Below, in pieces: positions 52,058 through 60,748 of a stretch of 64,000 nt of DNA. Origin of the DNA: Lysinibacillus fusiformis (lineage in GTDB: Bacteria > Bacillota > Bacilli > Bacillales_A > Planococcaceae); NCBI RefSeq assembly GCF_016925635.1, contig NZ_CP070490.1:4284001-4348000 (forward strand). The letters are read 5' to 3'. Within the stretch, counting starts at the first letter, position 1. Each line of letters starts with the position of its first letter. Below the pieces are notes generated by a model. It saw nothing but the letters and a program-made list of their open reading frames with translations, was not told where the DNA came from and searched no databases. The translations under genes were made by a program, and so were the position numbers.

Positions 52058-52990
52058 ATGAATAGGAAGATTGAAAAATACTATTTAACAGAAGATGAGC
52101 TGGAGGTATTTGAAACCTCTTTTCAGTATGGGAATTTAAAGAATGCTAATTATGTTTTTGTTGGGATGGAGGAAGGATTAGGGCGTTTTGGTTATCAAGA
52201 AAACCTAGAGGGCAGACTAAATTTTTTAACGAAGCACAATCATTATGTGCATTACATCGATGCTGAACAGGATTATAGAAACGGATGGTATGTAACAGAT
52301 ATTGAAGATTCACCTGCGCTCCTGACAGCCATCAATAGTAGTTTAGAAAATAGAGGAATCCCTATAAGCTGGGAAGTTGATAGAAAAATTTACCCAACCA
52401 TGAGAATGCAAATTCGTTTAGCTAAGCTACTGGAAACAAATATGGACTTCTCTACTCTGGATTTATTTCAAAGTAATACAGACTATTCTTCGTATCCCTT
52501 ACATACTAAAGACGGAGCAACCGCAATGTTTGATTGGTACCCTCTACCAAAAAGAAGTAAAAATGATTTTCCCTATATAGTTTCTGGAAAGTTTGACGAT
52601 TTGAAATCCTATTATCATTATTATGATACTCAAGACACAACTCGAATAAATATTATTAAAAATATGTATGATACGTTGCCATTAAATATTAGTTTCGTTT
52701 ATGTAGGCATACAAAGGGGAAAATTTAAATTACAAAAGCATTTTGAAGATGTGTTAGGGTTCCAGTTTGCTCCTTATAATACAGGCTTAGTGCCTGCTAG
52801 CTTTTCTACACGAATGGACCCTAGCCAGAAGCCTAAGCCTTTTAGTATAGGTCAAAGAATACGAGATGATGGTCACAGACAATTAGCCGTCATGACACCT
52901 TTTTGGGGAATGGGTCAATTTGGATTCGACGATATAAATGCAATGGCAGCTTGGGTTTATGAGAAACAAAGCCAATTCAATCTTGCTTAA
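52058..52990 (+). CDS. Hypothetical protein, 310 residues
   Basis: A soluble protein with an early NANYVFVGMEEGLGRFGYQEN stretch, which faintly recalls the first strand and loop of uracil-DNA-glycosylase-like folds (xxxFVGxxPG), and late NISFVYVGIQRGKFKLQKHFED and VMTPFWGMGQFGFDDINAM segments. The match is too weak to claim. AGTGAGG lies before ATG 52058. It is a single gene, bounded by terminators, in an accessory region. Confidence 0.55.
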   Translation: MNRKIEKYYLTEDELEVFETSFQYGNLKNANYVFVGMEEGLGRFGYQENLEGRLNFLTKHNHYVHYIDAEQDYRNGWYVTDIEDSPALLTAINSSLENRGIPISWEVDRKIYPTMRMQIRLAKLLETNMDFSTLDLFQSNTDYSSYPLHTKDGATAMFDWYPLPKRSKNDFPYIVSGKFDDLKSYYHYYDTQDTTRINIIKNMYDTLPLNISFVYVGIQRGKFKLQKHFEDVLGFQFAPYNTGLVPASFSTRMDPSQKPKPFSIGQRIRDDGHRQLAVMTPFWGMGQFGFDDINAMAAWVYEKQSQFNLA

Positions 52991-53095
52991 ACAGTTGAAT
53001 TTGTAAGTTATGGAGAAGAAGAGATTACATTAAAATTGGATTCGGTCTGTCTATAGAGACCTAAATGCAGGAAGAAAGATAGTAGTAAGCTTAAA

Positions 53096-53138
53096 AACAA
53101 GTTAACCTTTGTTAAAGGCTAACTTGTTTTATTTTGAG
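53096..53138. terminator. Bidirectional terminator
   Basis: AACAAGTTAACCTTT pairs with AAAGGCTAACTTGTT (one mismatch), followed by TTATTTTG, between converging genes. Confidence 0.85.
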
Positions 53139-53143
53139 AAGGG

Positions 53144-53635
53144 CTAATCATTTTTATTTAGAAAAGTACTAGGCATTACGACAAGAACTACTGTACCGCG
53201 AGCACAAAGCGTATCCTGAGCGTAAACTTCGGTTTCAACCTTCCATTTTTTCGGATGAATTTCTTCAACAGTCCCAATTGCTTTTAATGGAACATGTTGT
53301 GGTGTTGGCTTGAGGAAATCTACATTAAGGTTAGCCGTTACAAATCGAGGTGGCTCCGCTCCATCACCAATTTCATGTCCATTTTTACGATGCAATGCAA
53401 GCGCAGCTGACCCTGTTCCATGGCAATCAATTAATGAAGCAATTAAACCACCGTAAATAAATCCTGGAATACCCATATATTTTGATTCAGGTGTATAGAT
53501 GGTGATCGTCTTTTCTCCTTGCCAACCCGTGCGCAGATGATGACCATCATCATTCAGTCGGCCACACCCATAACACCAAGCGATGTCATCTGGATAAATA
53601 TCTTGTATTGCTCTTTCTACGCTTAATTCTTCCAT
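53144..53635 (-). CDS. PaaI-family (hotdog) thioesterase
   Basis: A 163-residue hotdog-fold protein. CYGCGRLNDDGHHLRTGW at the N-terminus and the central GFIYGGLIASLIDCHGTGSAALAL helix are typical of PaaI-like acyl-CoA thioesterases; the VTANLNVDFLKPTP strand follows. The Cys-x-x-Cys at the start is seen in a Bacillales subgroup. The substrate is unknown. GGAGAG lies 6 bp before ATG 53635. Confidence 0.85.
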   Translation of the reverse strand: MEELSVERAIQDIYPDDIAWCYGCGRLNDDGHHLRTGWQGEKTITIYTPESKYMGIPGFIYGGLIASLIDCHGTGSAALALHRKNGHEIGDGAEPPRFVTANLNVDFLKPTPQHVPLKAIGTVEEIHPKKWKVETEVYAQDTLCARGTVVLVVMPSTFLNKND

Positions 53636-53763
53636 TTTGCTCTCCCCAATACTCTAGTATTATCTGTTTCTAAACGAGCGTTAATCATTTAAGTATAATT
53701 AATTATTTCCATTCCATCAACAAAAATCTAAATATTCTATCTATTTTAAATTATTTAAACTAG

Positions 53764-54024
53764 AAGCATAACTATGAAGAAAACTCGGTTTGGCACTCCC
53801 ATAAAGTTGGACAAATTTTATTAGTGACAGGTGGGGAGGGCTGGTATCAAGAAGAAGGGAAGTCGGCACAGCTTTTAAAAACGGGAGATGTCGTGAATAT
53901 TCCACCGAATGTAAAACGCTGGCATGGTGCGACAAAAGAAAGCTGGTTTGTTCATTTAGCCATGACACTTGGTGAAACAGAATGGCTAGAACCAGCATTG
54001 GATGAATGGTATACTAAACTATAA
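53764..54024 (+). pseudogene. Truncated cupin-domain protein
   Basis: After an in-frame stop at 53761 the frame reads KHNYEENSVWHSHKVGQILL then VTGGEGWYQEEGKSAQLLKT, the core of a cupin barrel (WHSH metal ligands; GDVVNIPPNVKRWHGA). The whole N-terminal third of the family is missing and there is no start or ribosome site for this piece, so it is a remnant. A strong terminator still follows. Confidence 0.7.
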
Positions 54025-54073
54025 AAAGAAAAACGTAACGGATTACTACTTAATTCGTTACGTTTTTCTTTTA
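54023..54073. terminator. Terminator-like hairpin after the cupin remnant
   Basis: AAAAGAAAAACGTAACG pairs with CGTTACGTTTTTCTTTT around a 15-nt loop; A and T runs lie on both sides. Confidence 0.8.
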
Positions 54074-54108
54074 CCGCGCTGAAGTAGTAATAGAAGGAGA
54101 CAAAAGGT

Positions 54109-54705
54109 ATGTCATTAGGAAATATAATCGATTGTATTTGTAAGGAAGCAACAAATAGAGACAGTAAAAAATTAGAGCAATTACTAGAACAACTGTATGA
54201 TGATGAGAGTCCCAAAATACTTGATATTTTCCCTTATCAGATAAAAAGTAATGAAAAATATAGTCAAGTAGAAATATTCTTCGATAAATTAGAGATGATC
54301 GATTTCCAACAAAAAACGCAGAATTATCATGCATATCAAAAAAGCCTAGAAAAATTTGAGAGATTTTTTGAATTAATCTGGTTAAGATCATCTGAATTTT
54401 ATGCATTTTATTATTTACCAGAACCTTTATATAAGGATCAATTGTATTATAAAATCTACGAGAATGAGTGGAATCAAATTATACCTAAAGATCTTACAGA
54501 AGGAATTTTATTTAACATTGATGAGTACTCTATGTTAATTTCGCTCATTAAATTAGCTGTTTCGGACCATCTCTATATACATTTCATTATACCTGAGGAG
54601 AATATTGTCTTTAGTGGGAACGGATTAGCCTTTTTGATCTATAGCCAACATAATCTTGATTTATTGGAAAAGATAGCTAATACTGAAGGGCTCTATATCC
54701 GTTGA
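54109..54705 (+). CDS. Hypothetical protein, 198 residues
   Basis: A soluble acidic protein rich in Tyr, Phe and Ile (FYAFYYLPEPLYKDQLYYKIYENEW). AGAAGGAGACAAAAG gives a good ribosome site before ATG 54109. The style and the final FSGNGLAFLIYSQHNLDLLEKIA resemble small immunity-type proteins often scattered in Bacillales genomes, but I cannot name a family. No toxin gene is seen beside it. Confidence 0.55.
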   Translation: MSLGNIIDCICKEATNRDSKKLEQLLEQLYDDESPKILDIFPYQIKSNEKYSQVEIFFDKLEMIDFQQKTQNYHAYQKSLEKFERFFELIWLRSSEFYAFYYLPEPLYKDQLYYKIYENEWNQIIPKDLTEGILFNIDEYSMLISLIKLAVSDHLYIHFIIPEENIVFSGNGLAFLIYSQHNLDLLEKIANTEGLYIR

Positions 54706-54737
54706 TCCCATCCGATACGCCAAGAAACAATTAATTT

Positions 54738-54773
54738 GTAGCTAGTTGACGGTATTTTGCCGTTGACTAGCTT
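54738..54773 (+). terminator. Terminator-like hairpin
   Basis: AGCTAGTTGACGG pairs with CCGTTGACTAGCT (internal mismatches), then TGAAATTTTTG. Confidence 0.55.
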
Positions 54774-54960
54774 GAAATTTTTGTATTTGTATCGTCTGAA
54801 TGACTTTACTAATTTTTTTGAAATGGATAAAAGTGTTGTAATTCAGAACATAAAATCATAATATAAGAATATAGTTATATAGTGATTAATTTACCTTTTA
54901 TCTAGGTGATTTTATTATAAACAAAATATAAGAAAATAATTATATAAGGAGTGGAGATAA

Positions 54961-55287
54961 ATGGAAAACACACTAATTGAAAAACAATTAAAAGCAGCAG
55001 CTGATTTAAATCGCATTAAATTGCTTGCATGTATGAAAAATGGGGAGGTATGTGTATGTGATTTTGTGGATGTGCTAGGCATATCACAACCAGCAGTTAG
55101 TCAACATCTACGAAAATTAAAGGAGGCTGGCATTATTACGGAACGAAAAGTAGGGACTTGGAAACATTACCGTTTAGTAGAGGAGCAAACGCCATTAATG
55201 AAGGGCATTTTAGCACAAATTCAACCTTTAAACGAGTGTAGCTGTGGTACAGATTGTTGCGATATAAGGGGAACTGATCATGAGTAA
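54961..55287 (+). CDS. arsR: ArsR-family arsenic-sensing repressor
   Basis: A 108-residue winged-helix repressor. The metal-binding motif [13 protein letters not shown] (Cys-Val-Cys) in the third helix is the ArsR type; [31 protein letters not shown] is the recognition helix and wing. Additional Cys at the C-terminus ([10 protein letters not shown]) may also bind arsenite. AAGGAGTGG precedes ATG 54961. It is the first gene of an ars operon, overlapping the next gene by 8 bp. Confidence 0.93.
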   Translation: MENTLIEKQLKAAADLNRIKLLACMKNGEVCVCDFVDVLGISQPAVSQHLRKLKEAGIITERKVGTWKHYRLVEEQTPLMKGILAQIQPLNECSCGTDCCDIRGTDHE

Positions 55288-56336
55288 TGATTCTTTAACC
55301 AAGCAGCTTTCTTTTCTAGATCGTTACCTCACCCTTTGGATATTTGTTGCGATGGGAATAGGCGTTTTATTAAGTATCACACTACCCAATATTGGTGAAG
55401 CATTAGAATCCATGTCTGTTGGTACAACTTCTATACCAATTGCAATCGGATTAATTGTCATGATGTATCCACCATTAGCGAAAGTAAAGTATGAGGAAAT
55501 GTGGCGCGTGTTTAAGGATTGGAAAGTGCTTTTGCTATCCCTTTTTCAAAACTGGTTACTCGGTCCGTTCTTAATGTTCTTTTTAGCCATCATCTTCCTG
55601 CACGATTATCCAGAATATATGGTTGGACTTATTATGATTGGTTTAGCTCGCTGTATTGCAATGGTCATTGTATGGAATGATTTAGCACGTGGAGACCGTG
55701 AATATGTAGCTGGTTTAGTTGCGTTTAACTCCATCTTTCAAATCGTAACGTATTCAATTTTTGCTTACTTTTTCTTAAATATATTACCTGGATGGTTTGG
55801 TTTAGAGAATTTCGAAGTATCTATTTCCATGTGGGAAAATTACAAAGAGCGTACTAATTTACTTAGGCATACCATTTGCTGCAGGGTTCCTCACACGTTG
55901 GATAGGGATTAAAGCCAAAGGGAAACAGTGGTATGAGGAAAAGTTCTTGCCGAAGATTTCACCACTGACTTTAATTGCACTGTTATTTACGATTGTGATG
56001 ATGTTTGCCTTAAAAGGTAAGCAAATAGTTGAACTACCACTCGATGTAGCCCGAGTAGCTATTCCTTTATTTATTTACTTTGTAGTGATGTTTGCTGTTT
56101 CATTCTTCTCTTCACGTAAAGCAGGTGCATCTTATCCTGTCACAGCAGCTCTTTCTTTTACAGCTGCAAGTAACAACTTTGAGCTAGCCATTGCGGTGGC
56201 AGTTGGTGTGTTTGGTCTGCATAGTGGCGTGGCATTTGCCGCTGTTATTGGTCCACTTGTAGAAGTACCTGTTCTTATAGGACTTGTATGGGTTGCGTTA
56301 CGTTGGCAGAAAAAATACTTTAATTCTATTAAATAG
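55280..56336 (+). pseudogene. Acr3-type arsenite exporter, frameshifted
   Basis: The 5' frame ([20 protein letters not shown]...) encodes the first half of an ACR3 permease ([38 protein letters not shown], with the conserved Cys). Near 55836-55839 an extra A in a GAAAATT run breaks the frame. Dropping one A gives [20 protein letters not shown], which runs on without stops into [20 protein letters not shown] and the second half ([22 protein letters not shown]) to 56336. As written, the exporter would be truncated after about 200 residues. A base-calling error is possible. Confidence 0.85.
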
Positions 56337-56347
56337 GGAGCAATATT

Positions 56348-56665
56348 ATGACAAATACACTTTATTTTTTGTGTACAGGGAACTCATGCCGTAGTCAGAT
56401 GGCTGAAGGCTGGGCTAAAAAATTACTACCTATTGATTGGATAGTTAAAAGTGCAGGAATAGAAGCACATGGCGTCAATCCGAATGCCATTCAAGCAATG
56501 GTAGAGTTAGGGATCGATATTTCGAACCACACATCAGATTTAATTGATGTTGAGCTATTAAACAACGCAACACTCGTTGTCACGCTATGCGGTGATGCAG
56601 CTGATAAATGCCCAACGACACCACCTCACGTTCGTCATGAACATTGGGGTGTTGTTAAAAATTAG
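56348..56665 (+). CDS. arsC: Arsenate reductase (thioredoxin-linked), C-terminally shortened
   Basis: A 105-residue ArsC of the low-molecular-weight phosphatase type. The P-loop CTGNSCRS and the second and third redox Cys ([15 protein letters not shown]) are intact, so all catalytic Cys are present. The reading frame ends at HEHWGVVKN; homologues continue for about 26-34 residues (the DDPA... helix), so the last helix is missing. Activity is uncertain. It is the third gene of the ars operon. GGGAGC precedes ATG 56348. Confidence 0.8.
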   Translation: MTNTLYFLCTGNSCRSQMAEGWAKKLLPIDWIVKSAGIEAHGVNPNAIQAMVELGIDISNHTSDLIDVELLNNATLVVTLCGDAADKCPTTPPHVRHEHWGVVKN

Positions 56666-56696
56666 CGCTTATTACGTAGCCTAAGGCTCTTAAAAA

Positions 56697-56733
56697 AAAA
56701 CAATCTGTACGAAAAACAGATTGTTGTTTTTTA
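56697..56733. terminator. Terminator after the ars operon
   Basis: AACAATCTGT pairs with ACAGATTGTT, then GTTTTTTAG; A9 lies before it, so it could serve both strands. Confidence 0.85.
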
Positions 56734-56792
56734 GGAAGAAGATTTAATAGAAATCATTTATTTTGTTCTTGATAATTTAAATTCATCGGTAG

Positions 56793-57107
56793 CTAGGATA
56801 GTGTAAAACATATTCTACTGTTTACATTTGCTATTGTCGCAGTGACTGTATTGTCTATCCATAAATAGTATTCATCATCATTGAGTTTAATCTTATACTG
56901 CGGAGCAATTTCGTTATCGACTTCACCAAATTCTCTAGCTTTTTTAAATGGTTTCTCTATAATTTTCATATCCTTCACATCAGAGATTTGTTGTAAGGTA
57001 TCGGGTTGTACGTCATCGAAATTCATTAATTCTTGAATCTCAATAACCTTTGATGCTTCTTTCTGATCGTTACAAGCAACTACCCCTAAAGAACAAATCA
57101 TTAACAA
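56793..57107 (-). CDS. Putative lipoprotein, start region damaged
   Basis: A 104-residue frame with lipobox LGVVAC and a mature part (ASKVIEIQELMNFDDVQPDT ... YKIKLNDDEYYLWIDNT) like small Bacillales lipoproteins. It opens with TTG 57107, but a strong AAAAAGGGG lies about 20 bp upstream, followed in the same frame by AAG-ATA-AAA-ACA-ATT and then a TAG stop. The natural start may have been an ATG, now ATA, and the TAG a nonsense mutation inside the signal peptide. It may be a pseudogene. Confidence 0.5.
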   Translation of the reverse strand: MLMICSLGVVACNDQKEASKVIEIQELMNFDDVQPDTLQQISDVKDMKIIEKPFKKAREFGEVDNEIAPQYKIKLNDDEYYLWIDNTVTATIANVNSRICFTLS

Positions 57108-57206
57108 CTAAATTGTTTTTATCTTCACCCCTTTTTATTTAATCAAGCATATTCCCTTATGAACACTTCTTCAAACAGCAAAACCAACCTGTTAAAAGCC
57201 ATTAAT

Positions 57207-58688
57207 TTATTGGAATATAAAAAGAAGTAATAATTCAATTAAAATAATAGCTAGAGTACCTAAACCAACAAAAAGCATCTTTTTTTGAATTTCATTTTCA
57301 TGTGACCTTATTTTACAAACCGAACAGCTTAAGGCTACGCGTGATGGATTGACCATAGTCATCAAAGAAGAACTTACATTTTGAGCACACGCTACTAGGA
57401 TAGGTGACATACCTATATGAAGGGCTGTTTCTGTTTGTAATCTAATAAACATTGTATTGGAAGCCGTGTTACTTCCAGTTAAAAAGCCACCAATTGCACC
57501 GACTAATGGAGAAATAAATACATAAAATTGCCCAAAGGATTGTGCAGCTAGTAAAGATAGTAACTGAATCATTTTTGCCTCAGACATGATTTCTGAAACA
57601 ACTACATACAAAAAGGTTGTCAGTATAACCGGATAACATTTTTTAAAAGTTGAAATACTACTTTCTCTTATTTCGAATGCTTGTAGTCGATAAAAGAAGA
57701 TCGTGAAAATACAAACGATAAATAGAAAAAAACCAGGCGAATATAAAATTGATAATTCGAAATTATATTTTTCAATAGTTAATGTCCATGTATTAGATAA
57801 ATACTCTTTAAGAGGTATGACAATTCTTGATATAAATAATAGTACTATTAAAAGCAGATACGGCATTATATTTTTAATGCTATTCGATTCTTTTTCTAAT
57901 TTAGACGTGCTAGACGTTTTTTTATTTTGCTGTTTAATCATTAAAAATAGAACGGAAATGACTGCTAAAGATCCAAACAATCCAGCAAGCTCCACACTAA
58001 CAAATCGATTACATAACCAAACTGAAGCCCCTAACAGAAAACCCACAAATAGGATTGTGAATAGTCTTTTTTTCAAAGCACTTAGCCCTACACCTATGTA
58101 AACCACTACTAATGCATAATAAATATAAATGGGAATACACATCAAGGCACTTCCCATTCCCATCTTTTCAAGCTCTACATTACCTAAGGTTGCGCCAATT
58201 ATTGTTCCCATGGCAAGCGTTCCCCAGGGAATAATACATAAACTAACTAACGCAATAAGGGAAGACTGAATAGGACTAAACCCTAAAGCAATTAGTAAAG
58301 GAGCTATGACAATGACTGCTAAACCAAAGCCACTAACAGATTCAATTAAAGGCGATAATCCCAATGCTAAAATGAGAATTTGATAAATTTTATCATTAGT
58401 CGCTTTTGTAATAGAAGAAGCTATGCCTTTGATTGCACCTGCTTTATCCATTAAATGAAATAAAAAAATACCGAAAAATAAAATATAAGCAATAATTGAC
58501 GTAGTAAGAAAGCTTTTTATAATAGGTTCGGTTAAATTCATTATGTTACTATTAAAAATAGGGGATAGAGCAATTGCTGCCGTTAACATACAGGCAACGA
58601 TTCCAGTGAAGATGGAAGATTTTTTTAAAACGAAAATCATAAACATAATACTGATTAAAGGTAGCAAAGCAAGTAACACTTTCAACAA
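57207..58688 (-). CDS. L-lactate permease family transporter
   Basis: A 493-residue protein with about twelve to fourteen hydrophobic segments and the LctP/LldP-family blocks: SPLIESVSGFGLAVIVIAPLLIALGF, LIALVSLCIIPWGTLAMGTIIGATLG and the late FLTGSNTASNTMFIRLQTETA and ACAQNVSSSLMTMVNPSRVALSCS. It imports lactate or glycolate with protons. It is divergent from an XRE-cupin regulator, with a perfect 18-bp palindrome between them. AGGAGTG lies about 7 bp before ATG 58688. Confidence 0.88.
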   Translation of the reverse strand: MLKVLLALLPLISIMFMIFVLKKSSIFTGIVACMLTAAIALSPIFNSNIMNLTEPIIKSFLTTSIIAYILFFGIFLFHLMDKAGAIKGIASSITKATNDKIYQILILALGLSPLIESVSGFGLAVIVIAPLLIALGFSPIQSSLIALVSLCIIPWGTLAMGTIIGATLGNVELEKMGMGSALMCIPIYIYYALVVVYIGVGLSALKKRLFTILFVGFLLGASVWLCNRFVSVELAGLFGSLAVISVLFLMIKQQNKKTSSTSKLEKESNSIKNIMPYLLLIVLLFISRIVIPLKEYLSNTWTLTIEKYNFELSILYSPGFFLFIVCIFTIFFYRLQAFEIRESSISTFKKCYPVILTTFLYVVVSEIMSEAKMIQLLSLLAAQSFGQFYVFISPLVGAIGGFLTGSNTASNTMFIRLQTETALHIGMSPILVACAQNVSSSLMTMVNPSRVALSCSVCKIRSHENEIQKKMLFVGLGTLAIILIELLLLFIFQ

Positions 58689-58715
58689 TTAAATCACTCC
58701 TACTGAATAACAAAT

Positions 58716-58751
58716 TTTACACTATAGTGTAAATAATTATTCTATAGTGTA
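58716..58751. promoter_or_regulatory. Operator: perfect palindrome plus a half-site
   Basis: TTTACACTATAGTGTAAA at 58716-58733 is a perfect 18-bp inverted repeat. CTATAGTGT recurs at 58742-58750, 20 bp (two helical turns) further. Both lie in the promoter region shared by the lactate permease and the XRE-cupin gene, and are best explained as binding sites of that regulator. The core ACTATAGT also appears before the XRE-cupin gene at 3307. Confidence 0.75.
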
Positions 58752-58832
58752 TTATTTTACGTTAAAATCCTTAAAAGGGAAGTGTTTTTTGAATTTTTTT
58801 ATAATTCCTAATAGAAGAATGGAGAAATACAA

Positions 58833-59393
58833 ATGGAATTTGGAAAACAAGTAAATTTAATAAGAAAAGAAAAAGGCCTGAGTTTGCAGGAGCTTTCTGC
58901 GTTGAGTAACGTAAGTACGTCCATGCTATCTCAAATAGAACGTGGTGAAAAAAACCCAACTATTTCAGTAGCTTGTCAGATTGCAGAAGCTTTAAATACT
59001 ACTTTATCAGCCCTATTAGATCAGCAAGAGAAGAGAGAAACCATTGTTATAAGAAAAGAAAATAGACCTGTGTACCATGATGAAAACTCTGGTTTTCAAA
59101 GACATTTATTGTCACCTTCTTTTCCGTCAAGAGGAATTGAATTTGTGAAAAACGTGATGCCACCTCTTTCAGAATCAGGCATTTTTCCGGCACATCAATC
59201 AGGCGTGAAAGAGTACATATATGTAGAAAAAGGGACTTTAAAGGTTGAACTAGGCAAAGGTCTTTATAACGAAGAATTATATGAGGGGGATTCTTTCTTT
59301 TTTGAAGCCGATACAGAACATCGATTTATTAATGTTTTAAATGAGGAATGCCATTATTTTTTAGTTATTGATTCAAGCCAAAGTAAGAAGTAA
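58833..59393 (+). CDS. XRE-family regulator with C-terminal cupin domain
   Basis: A 186-residue protein: helix-turn-helix at residues 7-60 (LIRKEKGLSLQELSALSNVSTSMLSQIERGEKNPTISVACQIAEALN) and a cupin domain (HQSGVKEYIYVEKGTLKVELG; EGDSFFFEADTEHRFIN). It is the same architecture as the protein at 3307, only distantly similar. It is divergent from the lactate permease and probably regulates it in response to a small ligand. AATGGAG precedes ATG 58833. Confidence 0.88.
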   Translation: MEFGKQVNLIRKEKGLSLQELSALSNVSTSMLSQIERGEKNPTISVACQIAEALNTTLSALLDQQEKRETIVIRKENRPVYHDENSGFQRHLLSPSFPSRGIEFVKNVMPPLSESGIFPAHQSGVKEYIYVEKGTLKVELGKGLYNEELYEGDSFFFEADTEHRFINVLNEECHYFLVIDSSQSKK

Positions 59394-59420
59394 GAGAACT
59401 ATTCGTTGCTGTTTTTCAAC

Positions 59421-59455
59421 ATCCAATCATTGTTTCTAAATGACTGGATTTTTGT
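59421..59455 (+). terminator. Probable terminator
   Basis: ATCCAATCATT pairs with AATGACTGGAT (one mismatch), then TTTTTG. Confidence 0.6.
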
Positions 59456-59555
59456 ATTTAGATAAAAATAGCCCAAAATCATGTCTATTCATCTGAGAGC
59501 TTTCCCCTTGACTGGAATTTATAGTATGCTGATTAAAAGAGAGGAGAGGGATTTT

Positions 59556-60050
59556 ATGGTTAAACAATTAATGATTGGGGACACAACACAAGAATGGGCT
59601 TCTACGCGTCGCATGCTGGAACGCTTGCCTGACGAGCATATGACATGGAGACCACATGAGAAATCGATGACACTCGGAGGTCTGGCCACACACCTAATCA
59701 ATCTGCTCAACTGGCAAATTGCGATTTTACAATACCAGGAGTTTGATCTTTCGACTGTGCCGTTGCGACGGGAGCCATTAGAAAAATGCGCTGATATTCT
59801 GGGAGAGTTTGAAGCAAATGTCGGCAAGTTGGAAAAGATACTTGCCGAATGTGATGAAAAAATGCTAGGCGAAGAATGGACGCTACGTCATGGTGACCAT
59901 ATCATTCGCCGTGAGCCCCGAGCAATTGCGTTCCGCACCTTCGGATTAAGCCACATGATCCATCATCGAGCGCAGCTTGGGGTATACTTGCGACTTCTCG
60001 ATATCCCAGTTCCAGGCATCTACGGGCCCTCTGCAGACGAGGAAGCCTAG
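59556..60050 (+). CDS. DinB-family four-helix protein
   Basis: A 164-residue DinB/YfiT-type protein. The three metal-binding His are placed as usual: THLINLLNWQ and LSHMIHHRAQLGVYLRLLD. Such proteins bind Zn or Ni and many act as thiol transferases or stress proteins; the function here is unknown. The start is ATG 59556, with GAGGAGAGGG 6 bp upstream. Codons ending in G or C are more frequent than in its neighbours (for example the run from 59590 to 59700), suggesting recent transfer. Confidence 0.8.
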   Translation: MVKQLMIGDTTQEWASTRRMLERLPDEHMTWRPHEKSMTLGGLATHLINLLNWQIAILQYQEFDLSTVPLRREPLEKCADILGEFEANVGKLEKILAECDEKMLGEEWTLRHGDHIIRREPRAIAFRTFGLSHMIHHRAQLGVYLRLLDIPVPGIYGPSADEEA

Positions 60051-60137
60051 TAACCTACATCCACGAATCGATAGAAACAAGGGTGAAAACAATTGTTTAT
60101 CATTTGGAAATAAAGTATTGATATGTGAGGTGTTCGA

Positions 60138-60698
60138 TTGAATAAGATAATGACGAAGACAGAACGATTAATTATTCGATTAATGGAGGTGGAAGATTAT
60201 TCTTCTTGGCTTACGGAATATGAAAACCGTTTACCTTCTCAGCATAAATACGATGAGGGTAAATTAGATATGAGCATCTGTACGAAAGAATGGTTTTGTG
60301 ATTTAGTTACGAAACATCATCAGATGGCTGAGGATGACAAGGTATATGTATTTGGCGTATTCAGAAAAACAGATAATACACACATTGGTTTCGTGGACTT
60401 TTCAACAATTATGAGGGAAGAATTTCAATGGGCTAGGTTCGGGTATACAATTCATAACCATTTTTGGAGAAAAGGTTATGGTAAAGAGGCTGTAAAAGCA
60501 GCGATTGATCTAGCATTTGAAAAATTAAATTATCATCGAATAGAAGCTCATATAAACCTCGACAATACGGCATCTATAAAATTGGCAGAAAGTGTTGGAA
60601 TGCTTTATGAATGTACGAGGAAAGCATTCATATACGAGGACGACAAGTGGACTGACCAATTAGTTTATTTTATAAACGCAGAAGACAAGCCATTCTAA
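60138..60698 (+). CDS. GNAT acetyltransferase, RimJ/RimL type
   Basis: A 186-residue protein: TKTERLIIRLMEVEDYSSW at the N-terminus, the acetyl-CoA loop FWRKGYGKEAVKAAIDLAF and LNYHRIEAHINLDNTASIKLAESVGM are typical of RimJ/RimL-like enzymes that acetylate protein N-termini or small amines. The start is TTG 60138, 5 bp after GAGGTG. The substrate is unknown. Confidence 0.88.
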   Translation: MNKIMTKTERLIIRLMEVEDYSSWLTEYENRLPSQHKYDEGKLDMSICTKEWFCDLVTKHHQMAEDDKVYVFGVFRKTDNTHIGFVDFSTIMREEFQWARFGYTIHNHFWRKGYGKEAVKAAIDLAFEKLNYHRIEAHINLDNTASIKLAESVGMLYECTRKAFIYEDDKWTDQLVYFINAEDKPF

Positions 60699-60748
60699 TG
60701 AATTAAAAAAGCGTCAAAAATTTTTCCCATTTAAAAGGGAGGAGCTGT

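Noticed and set aside
52058-52990. Uracil-DNA glycosylase
   Set aside because: Only a short FVGMEEG-like stretch recalls the fold; the catalytic and DNA-binding motifs were not recognised.
55947-56336. Second half of Acr3 as a separate gene
   Set aside because: No ribosome site; removing one A near 55836 joins it smoothly to the first half, so it is one broken gene.
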